A DNA stretch of 18,009 nt from Flavobacteriaceae bacterium. GTDB taxonomy: Bacteria; Bacteroidota; Bacteroidia; Flavobacteriales; Flavobacteriaceae. The position numbers and the translations under genes were made by a program. Positions 6,499 through 12,538 of this stretch are shown here, piece by piece (within the stretch, counting starts at the first letter, position 1; every line of letters starts with the position of its first letter). The stretch is taken from positions 11,089 through 29,097 of the forward strand of contig NZDM01000037.1 of the NCBI GenBank assembly GCA_002690085.1, given 5' to 3'. The notes beneath the pieces were generated by a model, which was not told the origin of the DNA, did no database searches, and saw only the letters and a list, made by a program, of their open reading frames with translations.

Positions 6499-7824
6499 TT
6501 ACTTGCCGTAAACTTCTTTTACAAAGGCATCGTAACTTATTTTTTTGTCTTTAAGTTTCGCGTTTTCTTTGTAAAAAGTCAATAGTTTTTGACTTGTCAA
6601 TTGCTCGGACATTCGCTTAACCTCATCCTGATTTGAAAGCACACGTGCAACAATATCTTCGATTTCTTTTTCAGAGGGATTTAATTGTCCAAATTGGGCC
6701 ATCTGGGCCTTGATCATTTGACCAGCAAAGGCTTTTAATTCTTCCAAATTAACCTGAAGCTTATTGTCGACAATCAATTTACTTTCTATGAGTTGATAGC
6801 GCATGCTTTTCTCAGACTTTTCATATTCTACTTTGGCCTGAGATTCAGTCAATGGCTCTTCCCCCGCTGTTTGCAACCATTTTTGTAAAAATTCTGAAGG
6901 CAGCTTGAATTTGGTGTTTTCCACCATATACTCACTGATATCGTTTAATAACTTTTGATCTGATTGCTGAACAAATTGTTTTTCAGCATCCGCTTTTAAT
7001 TTTTCTTTGAGATCAGTCACAGTTTTGACAGCGTCTTTACCAAACAACTTATCAAACAACTCTTGGTCTAGGTCAGCCAAACCTCGAGTGTTAATTTCAT
7101 TGATGGTAAACGTCACAACAATGTCTAAAAATTTAGCCATCGCTTGGTCTGTTTTCAAATGGGTGGTTAAATCCTGAGCATCTTGAAAAAGTCCTTTGGT
7201 CTTTAAATTGATGATATCACCAACTTTGGCACCAATAAATTTTTTGACATTGGACTTTCCTTTGAGTTTTTCTAAACTTAACGTTGTGGTGGATTCAATG
7301 CCCGCCTCATCGTTAAAAAATACGCCGGTAACTTCATCACCATCACTAACCACATCTTTGGAAATTAACTGCCCGTATTGTTTTTGAATGTTGGTGATTT
7401 GATCCTTAATAAATTTATCATCGGCAACAATTTTGTAATGTGTCAAAGCTCTACGTCCATTAAGCTTGATCTCAAATTTTGGGCTCAAACCAATGTCAAA
7501 GGCAAATGAAAAGTTGTCTGAATCCCAATCAATGCTATCTTGGTCTTGGGGCAATGGACTTCCCAATACATCCAATTTTTCTTCAGAAAGGTATTTCTCC
7601 AAAGATTCTTGAAGTAGTTTGTTAACAGCCTCTGCAATCACGGCTTTACCGTATTTTTTTTTTACCAAACCCATGGGAACTTGGCCTTTTCTAAAGCCTG
7701 GAATATTGGCAGACTTTCTGTAGTCTGTCAATGTTTTTTCCACTTTTTCAGCGTAATCTTCTTTTTCAATTGCGATGGTTACAACCGCATTCAGAGCGTC
7801 TTTGTTTTCTCTTGTGATATTCAT
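6499..7824 (-). CDS. tig: Trigger factor, ribosome-associated chaperone
   Basis: This 441-residue chaperone binds at the ribosome exit tunnel and shelters nascent chains. The ribosome-docking signature GFRKGQVP is at 43-50, at the same position as in E. coli, followed by the N-terminal domain to about residue 120. The middle part (about 155-245), where other trigger factors carry an FKBP-type prolyl isomerase, is strongly diverged: it starts with GDEVTGVFFNDEAG (162-175), but the usual FKBP active-site pattern is not apparent. Residues 250-441 are the helical arm/body domain, rich in Lys, Glu and Gln. Length is close to E. coli (432). It precedes clpP and clpX on the same strand and has a strong promoter match immediately upstream. 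ATG start. Confidence 0.93.
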   Translation of the reverse strand: MNITRENKDALNAVVTIAIEKEDYAEKVEKTLTDYRKSANIPGFRKGQVPMGLVKKKYGKAVIAEAVNKLLQESLEKYLSEEKLDVLGSPLPQDQDSIDWDSDNFSFAFDIGLSPKFEIKLNGRRALTHYKIVADDKFIKDQITNIQKQYGQLISKDVVSDGDEVTGVFFNDEAGIESTTTLSLEKLKGKSNVKKFIGAKVGDIINLKTKGLFQDAQDLTTHLKTDQAMAKFLDIVVTFTINEINTRGLADLDQELFDKLFGKDAVKTVTDLKEKLKADAEKQFVQQSDQKLLNDISEYMVENTKFKLPSEFLQKWLQTAGEEPLTESQAKVEYEKSEKSMRYQLIESKLIVDNKLQVNLEELKAFAGQMIKAQMAQFGQLNPSEKEIEDIVARVLSNQDEVKRMSEQLTSQKLLTFYKENAKLKDKKISYDAFVKEVYGK

Positions 7825-7848
7825 TTTGATGAATTAAAAATTGGGTGG

Positions 7849-7879
7849 CAAAAGTACAATAATTTTAACGGAGTACAAA
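7849..7879 (-). promoter_or_regulatory. Promoter of tig (TTTG-N19-TACTTTTG)
   Basis: On the minus strand, TTTG (7879-7876) is followed after exactly 19 bases by TACTTTTG (7856-7849), an exact match to the Bacteroidota primary-sigma promoter TTTG-N19-TAnnTTTG. The start codon is 24 bases after the -7 element, leaving a leader of about 15-20 nt. Best promoter match in the window. Confidence 0.75.
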
Positions 7880-7898
7880 TATTTTAAGAGTATGAAAA

Positions 7899-8663
7899 TC
7901 AACTTAAAAAGGCGACTACATTTGAATAAAAGGCTTCGGGATTTTCGGCGTGTAGCCAATGCCCAGCATTTGGAATGGTAACCAAAATAAAGTTTGAAAA
8001 TTGATTTGAAATTTGTTTTTCATCTTCATGAACTATGTATTCCGAGCGATCTCCTCTAAGAAAAAGAGTTGGCAAGGCCACTTCATAATGTAATTCCAAA
8101 GCTTCTCCAACTTCTTCAACGTTTGCTTTTAAGACCTCCAAATTCAAACGCAAGTCCAAAGACCCTGGAACTTTCCAATAGAGATTTTTTAACAAAAATT
8201 GTCGCACACCTAACTCAGGCACAAACTCCGATAGTTGGGCATCGGCCTCTTTACGGCTATTAATAGCAGAAAGATTTAGGGAAGAAAGGCCTTGTAAAAT
8301 AACATCGTGGTGTACTGGATAAAAACGCGGGGCAATGTCCGCTACAATTAGCTTTTGCAAACGTTGTGGATAGAGAGCGGCAAATAACATGCCGGTCTTG
8401 CCTCCCATTGAATGCCCTAGAAGTATCACGTTTTCAAGTTGATGAAAGTCGCAATAGGCCTCTAAATCTGAAGCCATGACTTCATAATTGAAAACAGGAC
8501 TGCGGAAACTACGGCCGTGATTCCTTTGATCAATAAGGTGCAATTGATAACCTAATTTTGAAAAACGAAGGGCCAATGTTTTCCAATTATCGCCCATGCC
8601 TAAAAACCCGTGAAGAATTAAAAAAGGAGTGCCTTCCCCCACTATTTTCGAGTGCAATACCAT
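7899..8663 (-). CDS. Alpha/beta-fold hydrolase, YbfF-like esterase
   Basis: This 254-residue protein has the alpha/beta-hydrolase layout: oxyanion-hole HGFLGMGDNW (18-27), a DQRNHGRS segment (45-52), nucleophile elbow GHSMGG (83-88) with S85, acidic residue D205 in RGDRSEYI, and H235 in NAGHWLH. The HGFLG/DQRNHGRS/GHSMGG combination is that of YbfF-type esterases that act on short acyl esters. The true substrate is unknown. No signal peptide, so cytosolic. It begins directly at the pdxJ stop codon (ATG at 8661-8663, pdxJ TAA at 8664-8666), so the two are almost certainly co-transcribed and perhaps translationally coupled. No functional link to vitamin B6 is known to me. The 74-bp gap to tig contains the tig promoter. 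Confidence 0.88.
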   Translation of the reverse strand: MVLHSKIVGEGTPFLILHGFLGMGDNWKTLALRFSKLGYQLHLIDQRNHGRSFRSPVFNYEVMASDLEAYCDFHQLENVILLGHSMGGKTGMLFAALYPQRLQKLIVADIAPRFYPVHHDVILQGLSSLNLSAINSRKEADAQLSEFVPELGVRQFLLKNLYWKVPGSLDLRLNLEVLKANVEEVGEALELHYEVALPTLFLRGDRSEYIVHEDEKQISNQFSNFILVTIPNAGHWLHAENPEAFYSNVVAFLS

Positions 8664-9377
8664 TTACTGCAAACGATTTTTATACATGTTAATGACATTT
8701 TCAATTCCAAAGTAAAGGCTCTCAGAAATAAGGGCGTGACCAATGGAAACCTCCAAAAGTTTTGGCACATTTTCCTTAAAAAATTTGATGTTATCCAGTG
8801 ATAAATCATGACCGGCATTGACCCCTAAGGCAAATTCAATGGCGCGTTCTGCACAATCCGTGTAAGGTTTTACGGCCTTGTAATTTTCAAGGGCATAGCC
8901 TTTTGCAAAAGCTTCGGTATATAATTCAATTCTATCTGTACCGGTAGTTTTGGCTGCTTCGAGTTGCTTAGGGTCGGGATCTAGAAATATGGAGGTGCGA
9001 ATGCCAATATTTTTAAACTCTGTGATGACCTCCGACAAGAAAGACTGGTGTTTTATGCAGTCCCACCCAGAACAACTGGTGATGGCATCCACTTTGTCGG
9101 GGACCAAAGTCACTTGAGTGGGCTTGACATTGAGAACGAGCTCTACAAATTTAGGAACCGGATTGCCCTCAATATTATATTCCGTATAAACTTCCGTTTT
9201 TAAATCGCGGGCATCCTGATAACGAATGTGGCGCTCGTCTGGTCTCGGGTGGATGGTAACACCCTCTGCTCCAAATTCTTGAATGTCCTTGGCAAATTGA
9301 ACCAAGTTTGGTACATCCCCGCCGCGGGCATTGCGTAAGGTTGCAATTTTATTAATATTCACACTTAATTTTGTCAT
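8664..9377 (-). CDS. pdxJ: Pyridoxine 5'-phosphate synthase PdxJ
   Basis: This 237-residue TIM-barrel enzyme condenses 3-amino-2-oxopropyl phosphate with 1-deoxyxylulose 5-phosphate to make pyridoxine 5'-phosphate, the last ring-forming step of the DXP-dependent vitamin B6 route. Motifs are SVNINKIATLRNARGG (5-20), TIHPRPDERHIR (41-52) with H43, R45 and H50, E70, RIELYTE (149-155), GVNAGHDLSLDN (185-196) with H190, and EVSIGHALISES (209-220). The frame stays open 21 bases further upstream to a TTG at 9398, but that TTG is inside a promoter-like TATTTTTG. The ATG at 9377 matches the usual family N-terminus, so it is preferred. Divergent from the CBS gene. Confidence 0.96.
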   Translation of the reverse strand: MTKLSVNINKIATLRNARGGDVPNLVQFAKDIQEFGAEGVTIHPRPDERHIRYQDARDLKTEVYTEYNIEGNPVPKFVELVLNVKPTQVTLVPDKVDAITSCSGWDCIKHQSFLSEVITEFKNIGIRTSIFLDPDPKQLEAAKTTGTDRIELYTEAFAKGYALENYKAVKPYTDCAERAIEFALGVNAGHDLSLDNIKFFKENVPKLLEVSIGHALISESLYFGIENVINMYKNRLQ

Positions 9378-9395
9378 GAAATCGGAATTTGTCTG

Positions 9396-9403
9396 CAAAA
9401 ATA
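9396..9403 (-). promoter_or_regulatory. -7 promoter element for pdxJ-hydrolase
   Basis: On the minus strand this reads TATTTTTG, an exact match to TAnnTTTG, 18 bases before the pdxJ ATG. A second, one-base-short copy (TACTTTG) lies immediately upstream. No convincing -33 TTTG was found. Confidence 0.5.
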
Positions 9404-9436
9404 CAAAGTACTACGCTTAAAGTCTGTAATTTTTAA

Positions 9437-9444
9437 TTAATTTG
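9437..9444 (+). promoter_or_regulatory. Possible -7 element for the CBS-nadK pair
   Basis: TTAATTTG matches TAnnTTTG at seven of eight positions and lies 21 bases before the ATG at 9466, within the 88-bp divergent gap to pdxJ. No -33 TTTG at the expected distance. Confidence 0.3.
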
Positions 9445-9465
9445 CATAGCGTTATACAATCCATT

Positions 9466-10122
9466 ATGCCACTAAATCAATTTATCATCAATGACATTAG
9501 GCCATTCGAAGTTAAAACCACTGTAGCAGAGCTTCAAGAAGTTTTCAACCAATTGACGTATTCGCATGTCCCAATTCAAAAAGAAGGGGTTTATATAGGT
9601 TGCCTTTCCGAAACAGATGTCTATTGTTTTGAGGCTAATCAAAAAGTAAATGATGTCTTGTATGCTGTAGAAGGTTTTTTTGTTCGGAAGCATACGATAT
9701 GGTTGGATGTATTGGATCGCTTTGCGGGAAATGACGCCAATATAATGCCCGTTTTAGATGAAAAAAATAATTATTTGGGCTATTACCAATTGGTAGATAT
9801 TATTTCACTTTTCAATAAAACACCCTTCTTTTCAGAGCCGGGAGGTATCATTATTATTGAAAAAGCATATAAAGACTATTCTTTTAGCGAAATATGTCAA
9901 ATTTTGGAGTCCAACAACGTGAAATTGTTAGGCGTGTTTGTTTCGAGGTTAAAAAAGGGCATGGCACAAATTACTGTGAAAATAGAAAATACAGGGCTGA
10001 GCGCCATTTTTGAAACTTTCAGAAGGTACGGCTATACCATCATTTCTGGGCATGAAGATGATACTTTCCTAAAAACCCTTAAAGATCGCTCTTCTTATCT
10101 AGATCGTTATTTAAATTTGTAA
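9466..10122 (+). CDS. CBS-domain protein with a possible ACT-like C-terminus, adjacent to nadK
   Basis: This 218-residue soluble protein carries two CBS repeats (about residues 6-60 and 65-116); the second shows IMPVLDEKNNYLGYYQLVDII (split 93-103 and 104-113), the usual strand-loop-strand of the fold. CBS pairs bind adenine nucleotides in many regulators. The C-terminal third, beginning EPGGIIIIEKAYKDYSFSE (124-142), followed by a helix and KLLGVFVSRLKKG (153-165), has the strand-helix-strand rhythm of an ACT-type ligand domain; this is inference. No catalytic domain is present. The stop is 10 bp before nadK, so the two are co-transcribed. A regulatory role over NAD kinase is a guess from position only. 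The frame extends upstream to a TTG at 9442, but the ATG at 9466 begins a normal CBS protein and is preferred. Confidence 0.82.
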   Translation: MPLNQFIINDIRPFEVKTTVAELQEVFNQLTYSHVPIQKEGVYIGCLSETDVYCFEANQKVNDVLYAVEGFFVRKHTIWLDVLDRFAGNDANIMPVLDEKNNYLGYYQLVDIISLFNKTPFFSEPGGIIIIEKAYKDYSFSEICQILESNNVKLLGVFVSRLKKGMAQITVKIENTGLSAIFETFRRYGYTIISGHEDDTFLKTLKDRSSYLDRYLNL

Positions 10123-10127
10123 ATTTG
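10112..10127 (+). promoter_or_regulatory. Tandem TAAATTTG repeats just before nadK
   Basis: TAAATTTG occurs twice in direct succession, at 10112-10119 and 10120-10127. Each copy fits TAnnTTTG. They overlap the last codons and stop of the CBS gene and end 5 bases before the nadK ATG. They may be an internal promoter, but neither copy has a -33 TTTG at the normal spacing, so chance in AT-rich sequence is quite possible. Confidence 0.25.
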
Positions 10128-10132
10128 TAACG

Positions 10133-11014
10133 ATGAAAATAGCAATTTTCGGAACTGAGATTAATGAACGATCGAAATCCACCCTTTTGACACTTACAAA
10201 CTATTTAAGTAAGAAAAAGGCAGTCATTTCAATTGAAGCTAATTTTTTTAATTCCGCCCAGAAACATTTGACTCCCAAACTGGATTCGGAAGAGTTTAAG
10301 TCTTTTGAAACACTGGACAATTCTTTTGATTTGCTTATAAGCATTGGAGGTGACGGAACAATTTTAAGAGCGATCACTGGAGTGAAAGATTCAGGCATTC
10401 CAATTGTTGGCATCAATACTGGGCGTCTTGGGTTTTTATCAACCATCAAGACAAGCGCCATAGAAGAGGCCTTAGATCAAATTTTTGAAGGAAATTATCG
10501 CATTTCGAAACGCAGCGTTTTAAACGTTAAAACAACTCCGGAAACTGCCAATTTAAATATTGATTTTGCGTTGAATGAAATTGCCGTTAGCAGAAAGAAC
10601 ACCACCTCAATGATCAGTATTGAAACTTGGTTGGATGATGAATATTTGACTTCATATTGGGCCGATGGACTTATCATTTCTACACCTACTGGCTCAACCG
10701 GTTATTCCTTGAGTTGTGGTGGCCCTATTATCATGCCGGAGTCAGACAGCTTGGCCTTAACTCCCATAGCACCACATAATCTAAATGCGCGGCCATTGGT
10801 CATTTCTGCAAAACACAAAATTGGACTCAAACTTAGTGGGCGAGAAAATGAATTCTTAATATCCTTAGATTCTAGAATTAATTCACTAAAAAAGGCAACA
10901 GAGATTACCATTGAAAAAGCGCCTTACCACATTAATATGGTTGAACTTCAAGGGGGCTCTTTTATTGAAACGCTTCGCAAAAAATTACTTTGGGGCGTCG
11001 ACCAAAGGAATTAA
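10133..11014 (+). CDS. nadK: NAD kinase
   Basis: This 293-residue cytosolic enzyme phosphorylates NAD to NADP using ATP. Hallmarks are ISIGGDGTILRA (69-80) with the catalytic aspartate D74 in GGDGT, GINTGRLGFL (93-102), the NE pair at 148-149 that contacts NAD ribose, and GLIISTPTGSTGYSLS (179-194), the glycine-rich motif of the family. The C-terminus SFIETLRKKLLWGVDQRN (276-293) resembles other Bacteroidota NadK ends as I recall them. Length is typical (E. coli 292). It follows the CBS gene by 10 bp. A new promoter begins the next cluster downstream, so nadK is likely the last gene of its unit, although I see no clear terminator in the 95-bp gap after it. ATG start. Confidence 0.97.
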   Translation: MKIAIFGTEINERSKSTLLTLTNYLSKKKAVISIEANFFNSAQKHLTPKLDSEEFKSFETLDNSFDLLISIGGDGTILRAITGVKDSGIPIVGINTGRLGFLSTIKTSAIEEALDQIFEGNYRISKRSVLNVKTTPETANLNIDFALNEIAVSRKNTTSMISIETWLDDEYLTSYWADGLIISTPTGSTGYSLSCGGPIIMPESDSLALTPIAPHNLNARPLVISAKHKIGLKLSGRENEFLISLDSRINSLKKATEITIEKAPYHINMVELQGGSFIETLRKKLLWGVDQRN

Positions 11015-11062
11015 ACAATATTTCCGCGTTTTTTTTGTTAAATAAACAGATGTATTTTGCAT

Positions 11063-11092
11063 TTTGACGCGAGGTCTATTTTGTTATCTTTG
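11063..11092 (+). promoter_or_regulatory. Promoter of the DUF6089-uppS-bamA cluster
   Basis: TTTG (11063-11066), an 18-base spacer, then TATCTTTG (11085-11092), an exact match to the -7 consensus TAnnTTTG, one base short of the usual 19-base spacing. The ATG of the first gene is 17 bases downstream. Second-best promoter match in the window. Confidence 0.65.
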
Positions 11093-11109
11093 CTTTCGTT
11101 TAAAAAGCC

Positions 11110-11796
11110 ATGAAAAAAGTTTATTTCATTCTTATTTTGTTGATAAATCTATCCCTTGGGAATGCCCAGATTTATGAAATCGGGGTTTTTGGAGGTGGCA
11201 GTAATTTTATTGGGGATGTTGGGTCTACCAAGTTTATAGCACCCAATGAAATAGCCATTGGAGGCCTTATCCGCTGGAATCGAAGCCCGAGACATTCTTT
11301 CAGAGCAAGTGTGATTTATACTACCATGTTTGCAGATGATAATTTGTCTAGCGATCCCAGAAGAGAGCAAAGGGGCTATTATTTTAGCGCCAAAACTTTA
11401 GAAATCTCTACAGGGATAGAATTTACGTTTTTAGATTTTAATTTACACAGTGGAGATTTCATTTTCACACCCTATATATACACTGGAATTAGTATGCTAA
11501 GCCATCGCAATTTTTATTACGTAAACAATACTTTTATATTGGGAAAATCAAATAGTAATGCCTTTGGAATTCCCATTGCTTTAGGCGCTAAGTTTACGCT
11601 CACAGAACATTTGATTTTTGGTATGGAAATTGCGGCGCGTTATACATTTTCTGACGAAATTGACGGAAGTTTGCCAGATTCTGAAGAACTAAATTCATTA
11701 AAGTTTGGAAATATTAACAACAACGATTGGTACGTTTTTAGCGGATTTACACTAACTTACACCTTTGGAAGAAATCCTTGTTTTTGCATTTATTGA
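11110..11796 (+). CDS. DUF6089-family predicted outer-membrane beta-barrel protein
   Basis: This 228-residue protein begins with a clear signal peptide, MKKVYFILILLINLSLGNAQ (1-20), giving a mature N-terminus at about I21. It then shows EIGVFGGGSNFIGDVG (23-38), the opening I associate with the DUF6089 family. The remainder alternates short amphipathic strands ending in aromatic residues (for example FRASVIYTTMF 64-74, FIFTPYIYTGISML 117-130, WYVFSGFTLTYTFG 207-220), consistent with a small 8-10-strand outer-membrane barrel. Unusually, two cysteines sit near the end (C224, C226), where an outer-membrane barrel normally ends on an aromatic residue; the last residue here is Tyr. It is the first gene of the uppS-bamA-ompH cluster and stops one base before the uppS ATG, so translational coupling is likely. 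Function unknown; an envelope role is inferred from context. Confidence 0.82.
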   Translation: MKKVYFILILLINLSLGNAQIYEIGVFGGGSNFIGDVGSTKFIAPNEIAIGGLIRWNRSPRHSFRASVIYTTMFADDNLSSDPRREQRGYYFSAKTLEISTGIEFTFLDFNLHSGDFIFTPYIYTGISMLSHRNFYYVNNTFILGKSNSNAFGIPIALGAKFTLTEHLIFGMEIAARYTFSDEIDGSLPDSEELNSLKFGNINNNDWYVFSGFTLTYTFGRNPCFCIY

Positions 11797-11797
11797 A

Positions 11798-12538
11798 ATG
11801 AATTTAGAATCTCGTATTAAACTTCAACCCTATCCAAAACACATCGCCATTATTATGGATGGCAATGGCAGATGGGCAAAAAAACGTGGTAAAATACGTG
11901 TTTTTGGCCACGAAAATGGAACAAAAGCCGTTCGTAAAATTGTTGAAACTTGTGTAAGGCTTGGCATCAATCATCTTACGTTATATGCATTTTCAACAGA
12001 AAACTGGAATCGCCCAAAGCTTGAAGTTAAAACGCTGATGCGCCTTTTAATTTCCTCATTGAAAAATGAAATTGAAACACTTCAGAAAAACAACATTAAG
12101 CTCAACGCCTTGGGCGATGTGGCTTCAATGCCTTCAAAAGTGTCCAACGAATTAAGGCATGTTATGGAGGCTACCAAATCTAATTCTGGAATGACGCTTA
12201 ACTTAGCTTTAAACTATGGCTCGAGAAATGAATTAACAAATTGCATGAAAGAAATTGGAGAGAAAATTAAAAAAAATATAATTTCTATTGAAAAAATTGA
12301 TGAAACGGTAATAAATCAGCATCTTTACATCCGGAATTTACCGGATGTTGATTTATTGATTCGAACAAGTGGTGAACAGCGAATAAGTAATTTTCTTTTA
12401 TGGCAAATTGCTTACGCCGAATTGTATTTTACAGACGTTTTTTGGCCAGATTTTACAGACCAACATTTGTATGAAGCAATCGAAAATTACCAAAAAAGAG
12501 AACGAAGATTTGGAAAAACAAGTGAACAACTTAATTAA
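11798..12538 (+). CDS. uppS: Isoprenyl transferase (undecaprenyl diphosphate synthase)
   Basis: This 246-residue cis-prenyltransferase condenses isopentenyl diphosphate onto farnesyl diphosphate to make undecaprenyl diphosphate, the lipid carrier for peptidoglycan and surface polysaccharides. Motifs are HIAIIMDGNGRWAKKRG (15-31) with catalytic D21, GHENG (37-41), YAFSTENWNRP (63-73), LNLALNYGSRNEL (134-146), and DLLIRTSGEQRISNFLLWQ (185-203) followed by AYAELYFTDVFWPDF (205-219). Length is normal (E. coli 253). The frame continues upstream to a TTG at 11765 inside the preceding gene; the ATG at 11798, one base after that gene's stop, gives the standard N-terminus and is chosen. The 3' end overlaps the start of bamA by 68 bp in another frame. 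Confidence 0.97.
   Translation: MNLESRIKLQPYPKHIAIIMDGNGRWAKKRGKIRVFGHENGTKAVRKIVETCVRLGINHLTLYAFSTENWNRPKLEVKTLMRLLISSLKNEIETLQKNNIKLNALGDVASMPSKVSNELRHVMEATKSNSGMTLNLALNYGSRNELTNCMKEIGEKIKKNIISIEKIDETVINQHLYIRNLPDVDLLIRTSGEQRISNFLLWQIAYAELYFTDVFWPDFTDQHLYEAIENYQKRERRFGKTSEQLN

Noticed and set aside
9378..9398. Seven-residue N-terminal extension of PdxJ from a TTG codon
   Set aside because: The TTG is part of a consensus -7 promoter element (TATTTTTG), and the ATG at 9377 gives the standard PdxJ N-terminus.
11765..11797. Upstream extension of UppS from a TTG inside the DUF6089 gene
   Set aside because: The ATG one base after the DUF6089 stop gives the usual family start; the extension shows no family similarity.
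12408..12470. Upstream extension of BamA from a TTG inside uppS
   Set aside because: The extra residues are the shadow of the conserved UppS C-terminus, and they push the signal peptide even deeper into the protein.
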